Assembly (NCBI RefSeq): GCF_009674885.1
Contig: NZ_WKKA01000008.1
Span: forward strand, 62,001 to 126,000
DNA length: 64,000 nt
Source of the DNA: Paracoccus sp. S-4012
Lineage (GTDB): Bacteria; Pseudomonadota; Alphaproteobacteria; Rhodobacterales; Rhodobacteraceae
Direction: 5' to 3'
Below, piece by piece: positions 56,166 through 64,000 of the stretch. The number at the start of each line of letters is the position of its first letter. Within the stretch, counting starts at the first letter, position 1. A program made the position numbers and the translations under genes. The notes beneath the pieces were generated by a model. The model did not search any database, was not told the origin of the DNA, and was given only the letters and a program-made list of their open reading frames with translations.

Positions 56166-57420
56166 TTTCACCGCTGCCATCCTTCTTGATCCACCAGGTC
56201 TGGATTCCGTTGTTGTGATAGACCGAGTTTTCGCCGCGAATCTCGCGCAGCGCGTCCTTGGTAGGCTGGACGTAGCCGGTCTCATCCATCGCGCGGGACT
56301 GCAGCAGCATCTCCTCGCCATCCCATGCGTGGTCGAGATAGAAGCGCGTCATCGCCATCGGCGTGCCCGGCTGGGCGAGCCGCGCGGGGCGCCAGTTCTT
56401 GCCGCCGTCGAGCGACACGTCAACGCGGGTGATCGCGCCGCGGCCCGACCAGGCGAGGCCGGTGATGACCAGCGGGCCGGGGCCGTGCTTGATCGTCACC
56501 TGCGGGCTCGGCGCGGTGATGACCGACTTGGCGTCCATCACCCAGGTCCATTTGCGCGAGGTGCCGTCGGCCAGCGTGTCGGTGTATTTGGAGGTCTCCT
56601 CGCGGCTCTCGACCGGGCCGGCGGTGACCTCGATGCGGCGGAGCCACTTGATCCAGAGGTTGCCTTCCCAGCCTGGCACCACCAGGCGGGCAGGATAGCC
56701 GTGTTCCTTCCGCAGCGCCTCGCCATTGGCCTTGAACGCGACCATGACGTCGTCCAGCGCCTTCTCGATCGGGATCGAGCGCCCGTTGGACGACGCGTCG
56801 GCGCCCTCGACGAAGATCCACTTGCCCTCCGGCCTGACCCCGGCTTCGGCCAGCAGCGTCTTCAGCGGCACGCCGACATATTCCATGTTGTGGATCATGC
56901 CATGGGTGAACTGCGACCCGTTCAGTTGCGCGCCCGCCCACTCCATCCCGCTGTTCGCCGCGCATTCGCAGAAATAGACCGCCTGCGTCCTCGGAAAGCG
57001 CTCGAGATCCTCGTAGGTGAAGATCAGTTCGCGATCCACGAGTCCGTGGAGCATCAGCCGATAGTCGGGCTTTGCGATCTCGATCGCGCCCGAATGGTGA
57101 CGCTCGAAGGCGCAGCCGGCGGGCGTGATCGTGCCGTCGAGCTGGTGGATCGGCGTGAAGTTGATCGAGCTGATGGTGTCGGCGGTCAGCCAGGGCACGT
57201 TGCGCCGGATGACGTCGCTTTCGAAGTGGATGGGCAGGCCATAGGGGGTCTCGTCGACGCCGTCGCCCAGAAAGCGCGCCCAGTCCTGCACCTCGGTGAT
57301 CAGCGGATCGGGTGCCGGCTGAGCGCGCGCCATGGCGGCGGCGGCGGGCAGCGCGACCCCGGCGGCGAGCCCCGCCTGCATGAAGGCGCGGCGGCTGGGG
57401 CGCCGTGGTTGTCCGGTCAT
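56149..57420 (-). CDS. soxC: SoxC, molybdenum subunit of sulfane dehydrogenase
   Basis: A sulfite-oxidase-family molybdoprotein that, with SoxD, oxidises SoxY-bound sulfane sulfur. The 423-residue protein has a Tat signal (SRRAFMQAGLAAG), a molybdopterin domain with the cofactor Cys in YFCECAANSGMEW (Cys151/Cys153), and HHSGAIEIAKPDYRLMLHG. FEGNLW-like PGWEGNLWIKWLRRIEV and a C-terminal dimerisation domain (TRVDVSLDGGKNWRPA) follow. ATG 57420 is supported by an aaggagg ribosome binding site; an upstream in-frame start lacks one. It overlaps soxD by 17 bases or more and follows soxB by 14 bases. It looks intact, although the upstream sox genes are damaged. Confidence 0.93.
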   Translation of the reverse strand: MTGQPRRPSRRAFMQAGLAAGVALPAAAAMARAQPAPDPLITEVQDWARFLGDGVDETPYGLPIHFESDVIRRNVPWLTADTISSINFTPIHQLDGTITPAGCAFERHHSGAIEIAKPDYRLMLHGLVDRELIFTYEDLERFPRTQAVYFCECAANSGMEWAGAQLNGSQFTHGMIHNMEYVGVPLKTLLAEAGVRPEGKWIFVEGADASSNGRSIPIEKALDDVMVAFKANGEALRKEHGYPARLVVPGWEGNLWIKWLRRIEVTAGPVESREETSKYTDTLADGTSRKWTWVMDAKSVITAPSPQVTIKHGPGPLVITGLAWSGRGAITRVDVSLDGGKNWRPARLAQPGTPMAMTRFYLDHAWDGEEMLLQSRAMDETGYVQPTKDALREIRGENSVYHNNGIQTWWIKKDGSGENVEVS

Positions 57421-57434
57421 GTGCTCGACCTCCT

Positions 57435-59125
57435 TCAAAGTCCCTTGATGGTGATGGGAGACGCTTCCGCGCGCGCCGTGACGGTGCCGGCGTTGCGAAT
57501 GTGGTTCTCGACCACGTCCCAGATCTGCGGTCCCTCGGTGCCCTCGTTGACCAAGGCCCAGCCGCCGACGACATAGGTGCGCGAGGGGTCGATCGGGCTG
57601 CCGTCGCCGATCAGCCGCAACTCGCTGATCCGGCTGCCCATCGCCGCGGTCGGTTCGATCGTGTAGGCGAGGCCGCCGACGCGGACCATGTCGCCCCCCT
57701 GCTGGTAATAGGGATCGGCGTTGAAGATGTTGTCGGCCACGTCCTCCATGACCGTCTTCAGCGTCTCGCCGGTCATCTCAGTGCGGTAGCACTGGCCATA
57801 GGTCATCGAAGTGACCGAGTGGATGTCCTCGCGGGTGATCGGCCCCGGCAGGACCGAGGCGCCCCAGCGGACGCCGGGCGAGAGCGCGATCTCGGCATCG
57901 CGCTCGGACAGGATCGCATCGCAGATCAGGTCGTCCCAGGAGCCGTTGAAGTTGCCGCGGCGGTAGAGGAGCTCCTCGGTCTCGCCGATCACCTCCTCCA
58001 GCTCGGCGGCGAAGGGCGCGCGCACCTCGTCGATCAGCGAGGCCATGTCGGCGTCCGGCTGGATCACGTCGGAAAAGACCGGGATCAGCTTGTGGCGGAA
58101 GCCCATCATCCGGCCGTCGTGCACGTCCAGGTCGACCCGGCTGACGAACTTTCCGTGCGAGCCGGAGGCGACGATGATCGTCTCGCCCACAAGGACCGGC
58201 TCGGGGATCGCGTCATGGGTGTGGCCCGACAGGATCACGTCGATGCCCCGGACCCGCCCGGCCATCTTGTGATCGACGTCGAAGCCGTTATGCGACAGGC
58301 AGACCACCAGATCGACACTCTGGCCGCGCAGGTCGTCCACGACCGCCTGCATGCGCTCCTCGCGGATGCCGAAGCTGTATTCGGGGAACATCCAGTGGGG
58401 TTGGCGATGGGCAGGTAGGGGAAGGCCTGTCCGATGACCCCGATGGAGAGGCCGCCCTTGTCGAAAATCCGGTAGGGCTCGAAAGCGGGCTCGTCCCATT
58501 CGACGTCGAAGATGTTGGCCCCGAGGAACGGGAACTGGCACATCTCGATCAGCTCCTGCACCCGCTCGGTGCCGAAGGTGAACTCCCAATGGCTGGTCAT
58601 CGCATCGACGCCCAGCAGGTTCTGGACCCGCACCATGTCCTCGCCACGGGTTTGGAGGCTGGTATAGCTGCCATGCCAGGTGTCGCCGCCGTCGAGCAGC
58701 AGGGCATCGGGCCGCGCCGCCCGGATCGAGCGGACGACCGTCGCAATCCGGTCGAAGCCGCCCATCCGGCCATAGGTCCGGGCAAGGGCCTCGAAGTCCG
58801 GATAGGTCAGCGCGTAGGCCTCGGGGCTGCCGGGGGCGATGCCGAACATCTTCTGGAAGGCTTCGCCGACGACATGGGGAACCCGCCCTGCGGCCTCGCC
58901 GACGCCGATATTGGTGTCCGGCTCGCGGAAGAAGACAGGCTTCAGATGCGCATGCGCGTCGGTGATGTGGATCAGGGTCAGGTTGCCGAAGTCGTCGAAC
59001 TGCAACAGCTGGTCCTGGGTCAGCGCTTGTTGCGCCATCGCCCTGGACCAGCCGGTCATCCCGAGGCCGGTCATGATCGCCGAGGTCGCAAGACTCGCCT
59101 GTAGGAATTCCCTGCGCGACACCAT
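57435..59125 (-). pseudogene. soxB: soxB with a single-base frameshift
   Basis: SoxB is the dimanganese sulfate thiohydrolase that releases sulfate from SoxYZ. The N-terminal part starts at ATG 59125 with a Tat signal (SRREFLQAS) and contains HITDAHAHLKP and LLLDGGDTWHGS; it reads in frame to LPIANPTG. The C-terminal part continues in another frame from WMFPEYSFGIREERMQ and includes SHNGFDVDHK, SGHTHDAIPEP and GSWDDLICDAIL. Adding one C to the four-C run at 58397-58400 (minus strand) restores NPHWMFPEYS and a full-length protein. Either a sequencing error in a C run or a recent inactivating deletion explains this. The rest of the reading frame is well conserved. Confidence 0.85.
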
Positions 59126-59198
59126 GTAAACACCTGTCAATATTCAGGTATTGCCATCTTATAGGCGGAAGCCGCCGCGTTCTCGCGGCGGCTCGGGG

Positions 59199-59456
59199 TC
59201 AGTGGCGGACGGCGGGGGTCTCGACCGGCAGGCCCTCGCCGCGCGACGCGAGGTAGAGCTCGAGGTCGCGGAACTCCTGGCTGCCTTGCTCGAAGGGCAC
59301 AGCGCGGGTGTCGCGGACGCAGCCGTAGAAGCGCTCATGGATCGAGACCGACCCGGCCCCGTTGAGGCGGTAGAGCGGGAAGCCGTTGATCTGCCCCTGG
59401 CTCAGGTGGTCGGAACGGATGTTGTTGCCGAAATTGTCCTCGTGGCAATTCGCGCC
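59199..59456 (-). pseudogene. soxA: 3' remnant of soxA
   Basis: Only the last 85 or so residues of the SoxA cytochrome remain: ANCHEDNFGNNIRSDHLSQ, INGFPLYRLNGAGSVSIHERF, GCVRDTRAVPF and ELYLASRGEGLPVETPAVR. Homology stops at the heme motif. CxxCH should precede HEDN, but the first Cys is Gly (RGANCH). No SoxA-like sequence precedes it in any frame, so the gene is physically truncated near 59456. An open frame continues to 59510 but encodes unrelated sequence. The product cannot bind the heme normally. soxX, soxY and soxZ, usually next to soxA, are absent. Confidence 0.85.
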
Positions 59457-59664
59457 TCGCCGGGCAGTTCTCCCTGGTGCCCACTCTACGGGCTGCGAAC
59501 TCAAAGACAAGCATAATATTACGATCTTCGAATGCGTCTCGCGCGAAGCTCCAGCTTACAGCGGCACGGGGCAGGAGCGGTGATCGCTGGAATCGTCCCG
59601 AAAGTCCGCCTCGCGCCGCGGCCGGCCCCGGCGCGGGATCGCCGCATTCCCGGCGGGGCCGCGG

Positions 59665-60138
59665 CTACTCGATGGCGGTATCGACGATGCGCGTGAGCAT
59701 CTCGTTCACGGGCGCCATCGCCTCGCCGGGATGGACGCGGTGGCCGACGACGATCGTTCCGGGCGCCTCGGCCGCCTCGTAGACGAAGATGCCGTAGGGG
59801 CAGAACTGGAGGGCGGAGAGATCGACCTCCATCGCCGCGCGCGAGACCGCGGCCGAGCAGAAGCTGAAGACGCTGGCATGGGTGAACAGGTCTTTTTCGC
59901 CACCCACGTCAGCCTTGGTCCGCGCCAGCATGTCACCCACATGGCTGGTGAAGTCGATCACGAGGCCCTCGTTGGTGATGGCCTGCTCGACGGCGAAGGC
60001 GACATCGTCAAAGCTGCCCTCGACGGTATGGGCGTAGGCCGCTTCCGGGGCGTCGGCGTTCTGGGCCAGCGCGGGTCCCTGCGCGAGCGCGCAGGTCGCA
60101 AGCGTGGTGAGGGCGGCGCGGAAGGTCATCCTGTTCAT
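59665..60138 (-). CDS. DUF302-family periplasmic protein
   Basis: A 157-residue protein with a signal peptide (LTTLATCALAQGPALAQ) and the DUF302 fold: AHTVEGSFDDVAFAVEQAITNEGLVIDFTSHVG in outline, FCSAAVSRAAMEVDLSALQFCPYGIFVYE, and GTIVVGHRVHPGEAM. Two Cys residues could bind metal or form a disulfide. DUF302 proteins are frequent next to thiosulfate oxidation genes, but their role is unknown. The start is uncertain among three clustered ATGs (60138, 60141, 60150); 60138 has the best spacing from ggag. It lies 15-30 bases after soxS, and the soxA remnant follows, so it sits where soxXYZ would be expected. Confidence 0.8.
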   Translation of the reverse strand: MNRMTFRAALTTLATCALAQGPALAQNADAPEAAYAHTVEGSFDDVAFAVEQAITNEGLVIDFTSHVGDMLARTKADVGGEKDLFTHASVFSFCSAAVSRAAMEVDLSALQFCPYGIFVYEAAEAPGTIVVGHRVHPGEAMAPVNEMLTRIVDTAIE

Positions 60139-60165
60139 CATACGCTCCATGTTTGTGCGTGATGG

Positions 60166-60591
60166 TCAATCGGTGGCGGAAACCGGCGCGGCGGTTTCGG
60201 CGGCCGCAGGGTCCGCGGACCAGCCCGCCCGGCCCAGCATCCCGTCGAGAAGCACCCAGAAGAACTCGTCCCCCGCGTAACCCTCAAGCCGGGCCACCTC
60301 GGTCCCGTCGCGGGTGAGGACGAAGGTCGGGGTGAAGGCCGGGCGCCGTCCGGTGAGGGTCACGTCGGCAGGCAGCGGCGCGGTGATGTCGAGCCGCCGC
60401 AGCGGCGCAGCCTCGCCCTGGGCCGTCTTGGGATAGATCGGCGCGATCTCCTCGTTCCACTGCTTGCAGTAGATGCAGCCCTCGCGCTCGAACATCAGCA
60501 GTTGCAGCGGATCGGCGGCCGCGATGCCTGCCGACAGCACGAGCATGGACAGGATTGCCGGAAGGCGGGTGAAAAGGGACATGCGGGGCAT
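60166..60591 (-). CDS. soxS: SoxS-like periplasmic thioredoxin
   Basis: A 141-residue exported thioredoxin-fold protein: signal peptide 1-26, redox motif Cys39-x-x-Cys42 (FEREGCIYCKQWNEE), IAPIYPKTAQGEAAPLRRLDI, and PTFVLTRDGTEVARLEGYAGDEFFW. In Paracoccus, SoxS reactivates the SoxY thiol carrier. Here SoxY is not encoded nearby. It is divergent from soxV across about 115 bases, and SoxV (CcdA type) could supply its electrons. The last 15 residues are Ala/Pro-rich. SoxW is the alternative name, but the size and motif fit SoxS better. Confidence 0.8.
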   Translation of the reverse strand: MPRMSLFTRLPAILSMLVLSAGIAAADPLQLLMFEREGCIYCKQWNEEIAPIYPKTAQGEAAPLRRLDITAPLPADVTLTGRRPAFTPTFVLTRDGTEVARLEGYAGDEFFWVLLDGMLGRAGWSADPAAAETAAPVSATD

Positions 60592-60706
60592 ATTCGTATA
60601 TTAGGTTCTTGCCAATCGTGCGCGGAAGAAGCCAGACTTGCAAGCGTCATGGACGGGGCGGGGACCGGAATGCCGGCGGGGGCCGCGGGCCGGGATGGGG
60701 TGAGAC
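60592..60706. promoter_or_regulatory. Divergent region between soxS and soxV
   Basis: A short AT-richer region containing ggcaagaacctaatatacg on the minus strand (60595-60613). A related sequence (ggcaatacctgaatattgac) lies directly upstream of soxB at 59136-59155. The similarity may mark a shared regulator site, for example for an ArsR-type SoxR; no regulator gene is in the window. Confidence 0.3.
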
Positions 60707-61444
60707 GTGCCGGAGATCTCATACGGTGGTGCGATCCTCGCGGGGCTTCTGTCCTTCCTGTCGCCCTGCATCCTGCCCATGGTGCCATTCTACCTGTGCT
60801 ACCTGGCCGGCTTGTCGATGGCCGAGCTACGCGGCAGCGGCGAGATCGAGGCGGGTGCGCAGCGCCGGCTGGTCATCGGTTCGGTGGCCTTCGCCCTCGG
60901 CGTGACGACGATCTTCGTGCTGCTCGGCCTCGGCGCGACGGCGCTCGGGGTCGCCTTCTCTCAATGGCGCACCGAACTGTCCTGGGTGGCGGCGGCGATC
61001 CTTGCCGCCTTCGGCTTCCATTTCCTCGGCGTCATCCGCATCCCGTTCCTCTACCGCGAGGCCCGGATCGAGGCCTCGGGCAACCCGGCTTCGGTCGCGG
61101 GCGCCTATCTGATGGGCCTCGCCTTCGGCTTCGGCTGGTCGCCCTGCGCGGGGCCGGCGCTCGCCGCGATCCTGTTCGTCGCCTCCGGTCAGGACGAGCT
61201 CTGGCAGGGGGCGAGCCTGCTGCTGGTCTACGGTCTCGGCATGACCTTTCCCTTCGTGCTGGCCGCCTTCTTCGCCCGGCCCTTCCTCGCCTGGGTCTCG
61301 CGTCACCGGCGGATCTTCGCATCGGTCGAGAAGGTGATGGGCGCGATGCTGATCCTGTTCGCGGTGCTGATCGCGACCGACAGCGTCTACCGCATTGCGA
61401 GTTTCATGGTCGAGAACATGGACTGGAGCGCGACGACGCTATGA
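60707..61444 (+). CDS. soxV: SoxV / CcdA-family transmembrane thiol reductant transporter
   Basis: A 245-residue inner-membrane protein that carries electrons from cytosolic thioredoxin to periplasmic thiol proteins. Six hydrophobic helices are visible. Redox cysteines lie in SPCILPMVPFYLCYLAG (Cys21) and FGFGWSPCAGPALAAIL (Cys147), the CcdA pattern. In sox loci, SoxV feeds SoxW/SoxS. Translation starts at GTG 60707 (ggggtgag ribosome binding site). A gene for a MBL-fold protein begins 32 bases after the stop. A general CcdA role in cytochrome c maturation cannot be excluded. Confidence 0.9.
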   Translation: MPEISYGGAILAGLLSFLSPCILPMVPFYLCYLAGLSMAELRGSGEIEAGAQRRLVIGSVAFALGVTTIFVLLGLGATALGVAFSQWRTELSWVAAAILAAFGFHFLGVIRIPFLYREARIEASGNPASVAGAYLMGLAFGFGWSPCAGPALAAILFVASGQDELWQGASLLLVYGLGMTFPFVLAAFFARPFLAWVSRHRRIFASVEKVMGAMLILFAVLIATDSVYRIASFMVENMDWSATTL

Positions 61445-61475
61445 GAAACCCGCGCCTCAAGAAAGGATTGTCCGC

Positions 61476-62402
61476 ATGATCGTCACCCGCCGCTTCGTCC
61501 TCGGCCGCAGCGCCGCGCTGCTCGCCGCCGCGGCCCTGCCGCTCATTCCCCGGCGGGCACGGTCGGTCACGACCATGACCCAGGGCGAGCTGCAGATCGA
61601 CAGCATATCCGACGGCCATCTCGAGTTTCCGCCGGATTTCGCCTTCGCCGCCATCCCCGAGGCCGAGCGCGCCGACCTGCTCGCCCGGTTCGGGATCGAC
61701 CCGCAGGCAACGGTGCTCAGCCCGCTGAACGTCACGCTGCTGCGGCAGGGCGACCGGGTGGTGCTGTTCGACGCCGGCTCCGGCCCCGACTTCATGCCCA
61801 CCGCCGGCCGGCTGCCCGATGCCCTCGCGGCAGTCGGCGTCGCGCCGGAAGAGGTGACGGATGTGCTCTTCACCCATGGCCACCCTGACCATCTCTGGGG
61901 ACTTCTGGACGACTTCGACGAGCCGCTCTTTCCCGAGGCGGCGCTGAAGATGGGCGCGGTCGAGTTCGACTACTGGACCGATCCGCGGACCCTCGACACC
62001 ATCGGCGAGGAGCGTCAGTCCTTCGCCGTGGGCGCCATGCGACGGCTGAGCGCGGTCGCCGACGGGATCGAGCGGTTCGAGGACGGCGCCGAGGTGATGC
62101 CCGGCATCACGGCGGTGATGACGCCGGGCCACACGCCCGGACACATGTCCTTCGCGGTCGGGACCCCCGAGCAGGGCGTCTTCGTCATCGGCGATTTCGT
62201 CACCACCCAGGTCGGCTTCGCCCGTCCCGACCTCGGGACCAGCACCGATCACGACCCGCAACTGGCCAGCGAGACGCGCGCCGCGATGCTGGCGCGGCTC
62301 GCCGACGAGGGCTGGCCGGTCATCGGCTACCATCTGCCGGATGGCGGCATCGGCCGCGTCATCCGCGACGGCGACGCGTTTCAATTCGAAGGGGAGCAAT
62401 GA
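61476..62402 (+). CDS. MBL-fold metallohydrolase, exported
   Basis: A 308-residue protein with a twin-Arg-like N-terminus (VTRRFVLGRSAALLAAAAL), likely Tat or Sec exported. The metallo-beta-lactamase motif is intact: His134, His136, Asp138, His139 in LFTHGHPDHLWG, then TPGHTPGHMSF and VIGDFVTTQ. GYHLPDGGIGRV contains the last His. It lies downstream of soxV and could be a thioesterase or sulfur-compound hydrolase; substrate unknown. The start ATG 61476 has a gaaagga ribosome binding site. The next gene overlaps by four bases. Confidence 0.87.
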   Translation: MIVTRRFVLGRSAALLAAAALPLIPRRARSVTTMTQGELQIDSISDGHLEFPPDFAFAAIPEAERADLLARFGIDPQATVLSPLNVTLLRQGDRVVLFDAGSGPDFMPTAGRLPDALAAVGVAPEEVTDVLFTHGHPDHLWGLLDDFDEPLFPEAALKMGAVEFDYWTDPRTLDTIGEERQSFAVGAMRRLSAVADGIERFEDGAEVMPGITAVMTPGHTPGHMSFAVGTPEQGVFVIGDFVTTQVGFARPDLGTSTDHDPQLASETRAAMLARLADEGWPVIGYHLPDGGIGRVIRDGDAFQFEGEQ

Positions 62403-63362
62403 GGATGCGCTTCAAGGCAGCGTCAGCGGGCCTCGCGGCGGCGCTCGCGGCCACGGCCGCGCAGGCGGACGACACGCCCGACAAGTATCCGGGATCGGTC
62501 CTCTACAGCGCGCCGGTCGAGGTCGCGCCGGGCATCTACAGCGCCATGGGTGCGACGCAGCCGCCGACCTACGAGAACGCGGGCCACAACAACAACCTCT
62601 CCTTCATCGTGACCACGGACGGGGTCGCGGTGGTCAATGCCGGGGCCTCGTGGAAGCTGGCCGAGGCGCTGCACGAGGAGATCCGCAAACTCACCGACCA
62701 ACCGGTCAGGCTCGTCATCGACGAAAACGGGCAGGGGCATGCGATGCTCGGCAACGGCTACTGGGCCGCGCAGGGCGTCCCGATCCTCGCCCATGAGGAC
62801 GCCGCGGCCGAGTTCGAGAACGTCGACGGCCCGCGCGGCCTCGAGGCGCTGAAGGGCTACGCGCGCGAGAACGCCGAAGGCACGACGATCGTGCTGCCGA
62901 CCGAGACCTTTGCCGATCGCAAGGAAATCCAGATGGGCGACACCCGGATCGAGGTGCTCCATCTCGGTCCGGCGCATTCGCCCGGCGACACCCAGGTCTG
63001 GCTGCCCGACAGCAAGGTGCTGATCGCGGGCGACATCGCCTTCTCGGAGCGGATGCCGCCGATCTTCCAGGGCACCTGCACCCTCCTGCTGGATCGAGAC
63101 CTTCGAGACGCAGCTCGAACCGCTCGGGGCCGAGATCATCGTGCCGGGCCACGGCTCGCCCACGGACCTTGCGACGGTGCGCCACGGGACCGTCGATTAC
63201 CTGAAGGACCTGCGCGAGAAGATCAGCCAGCACCTCGACGAAGGCGGCGATCTGGCGAGCGCCTACTATGTCGACCAGTCCGAATGGGCCTACATGGACA
63301 CCTTCGAGGAACTGGCGACGAGAAACGCCGGGGTGGTCTTCTCGGAGATGGAGTTTGAGTAG
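62399..63362 (+). pseudogene. Second MBL-fold protein gene (SoxH-like) with a single-base frameshift
   Basis: The first frame runs from ATG 62399 with a signal peptide (LAAALAATAAQA) to about 63083. The protein then continues in a different frame: CWIETFETQLEPLGAEIIV, VPGHGSPTDLA, and QHLDEGG to the stop at 63362. Removing one C from the ccc at 63081-63083 restores GTCTSCWIETFE. In the MBL core the usual HxHxDH motif reads ExGxGH (residues 109-114, DENGQGHAMLGN), so most of the first zinc site is lost, while AHSPGDTQVW, IAGDIAF and PGHGSP remain. It resembles SoxH-type proteins. Sequencing error and decay are both possible. Confidence 0.75.
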
Positions 63363-63365
63363 GCC

Positions 63366-64000
63366 TCAGGCGGTGGCACGGCGGACACCCTCGCGCGGCT
63401 GGTCCACCAGGTAATCCGTCGCCATGCCGCCGAGCCACATCGAGAACAGCGCCACCCAGGCGGTCAGCGCGAAGATCGAGCTGCCGGAGACGCCGTTGCC
63501 GATCGAGCAGCCCCCCGCAAGCATGCCGCCGAAGCCCATCATCACCGCGCCGAGGATCGCCCGGCGGGTCTGACCGGGGCTCTCGAAGGTCTGGAACCGC
63601 AGCGTGCCGCCGATCCATGCCGCCGCGAAAGCGCCGATGAACACGCCCGGCACCAGGCCGATGTCGAAGCTCCAGCCCTGGAACGGGGCCAGCATCGCCA
63701 TCAGGGTGTTGGCGGACGGCCCTGTAAAGGTCACCGAGGTCACCGACACCGGATCGAAGGCGACCTGCGAGAGGCTGTAGGTGAGGAAATACCCGATAGC
63801 CACGGTCACACCGACACCGGCGCCGAAGATCAGGATGCTCGGCCCGACCGCGTTTTTCCAAGCGAGGTATAGCGCCAGAACGGCGCAGACGCAGCCGAGC
63901 GCAAGCCCGGTCCACTCCGGCAGCCCCAGCCCGGCGATGAGCTCGACGTTGCGGCCGTCGGGCGTCGTCCAGATCATGGCCAGCCGGTTCCGCAACTCGG
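63366..64000 (-). CDS. SoxT / YeeE-YedE family sulfur transporter, C-terminal part (5' end outside window)
   Basis: The C-terminal 210 residues of a multi-spanning membrane protein; the frame stays open to base 64000. At least five transmembrane helices are visible. The hallmark GGMLAGGCSIGNGVSGSSIFAL contains the conserved Cys of the YeeE/YedE (TsuA) thiosulfate uptake family. FIGAFAAAWIGGTLRFQTFE is also typical. Such SoxT proteins often flank sox loci and move sulfur compounds across the inner membrane. It is convergent with the MBL gene, whose stop lies three bases away. Confidence 0.85.
   Translation of the reverse strand, partial: ELRNRLAMIWTTPDGRNVELIAGLGLPEWTGLALGCVCAVLALYLAWKNAVGPSILIFGAGVGVTVAIGYFLTYSLSQVAFDPVSVTSVTFTGPSANTLMAMLAPFQGWSFDIGLVPGVFIGAFAAAWIGGTLRFQTFESPGQTRRAILGAVMMGFGGMLAGGCSIGNGVSGSSIFALTAWVALFSMWLGGMATDYLVDQPREGVRRATA

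Noticed and set aside
59511-59664. 5' part of soxA or a mobile element upstream of the soxA remnant
   Set aside because: No SoxA-like sequence in any frame and no terminal inverted repeats or transposase fragment were found in this short stretch.
61441-61479. A 12-codon open frame (MRNPRLKKGLSA) between soxV and the first MBL gene
   Set aside because: It overlaps the next start codon, has no ribosome binding site of its own and could arise by chance.

Overview
The window is about 64 kb of GC-rich DNA with compact, overlapping genes. It looks like a chromosomal segment of a Rhodobacterales alphaproteobacterium. The support is an FdVI-type [2Fe-2S] ferredoxin, a fused ispDF gene, hflK-hflC-Do protease order, an alphaproteobacterial RNase E with a long acidic insert, sox genes and tandem Hint-domain proteins. 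I saw no tRNA, rRNA, CRISPR array or transposase.

Layout. (1) 1-2838: two tandem Hint-domain genes. The first is cut by the window edge; the second is broken by a frameshift and an in-frame TAG. (2) 3152-19312: housekeeping genes: cinA-pgpA-ispDF (minus), rpiA-gor, hflK-hflC, a Do-like periplasmic protease, a ferredoxin, purU, a TetR-type regulator, typA and rne. (3) 19562-43014: a long co-directional cluster encoding a headless contractile injection system (CIS): lectin-fused terminator, sheath, tube, chaperone, GpU-like protein, tape measure, large M23 peptidase, GpD-like hub, GpV-like spike, PAAR tip, gp25, gpJ, a gpI-like protein fused to a beta-propeller, three unassigned structural or fibre-like proteins, and a cytoplasmic-type trypsin-like protease. 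(4) 42983-49108, opposite strand: four overlapping genes for two more trypsin-like proteases (one with an EAD1-like adaptor domain), an EAD1-like helical protein and a membrane-anchored NUC1-fold protein whose catalytic His is Arg. (5) 49372-52796: a lysozyme/L,D-transpeptidase-like/peptidoglycan-binding protein and an SGNH hydrolase, both candidate payloads or release enzymes. (6) 52799-55376: copper handling (CopC-CopD-YtkA fusion, YcnI-like, DUF2946-like). (7) 55452-64000: an incomplete sulfur-oxidation locus (soxD, soxC, frameshifted soxB, soxA remnant, DUF302, soxS, soxV, two MBL-fold proteins, soxT-like) with no soxX, soxY or soxZ.

The most unusual part is 19.5-52.8 kb. A complete contractile tail lies beside three trypsin-like proteases and a matching pair of EAD1-like domains. 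Capsid, terminase, portal and integrase genes are absent, and so is the AAA+ ATPase usual in eCIS loci. This suggests a CIS coupled to an intracellular proteolytic, conflict-type signalling module. The coupling is inferred from gene neighbourhood and domain recognition; nothing here proves it functionally.

Sequence quality matters for interpretation. soxB and the second MBL gene each differ from an intact frame by one base inside a short C run, so either sequencing error or recent decay could explain them. The second Hint gene needs two independent corrections, and soxA is physically truncated. Those two are better supported as real damage.
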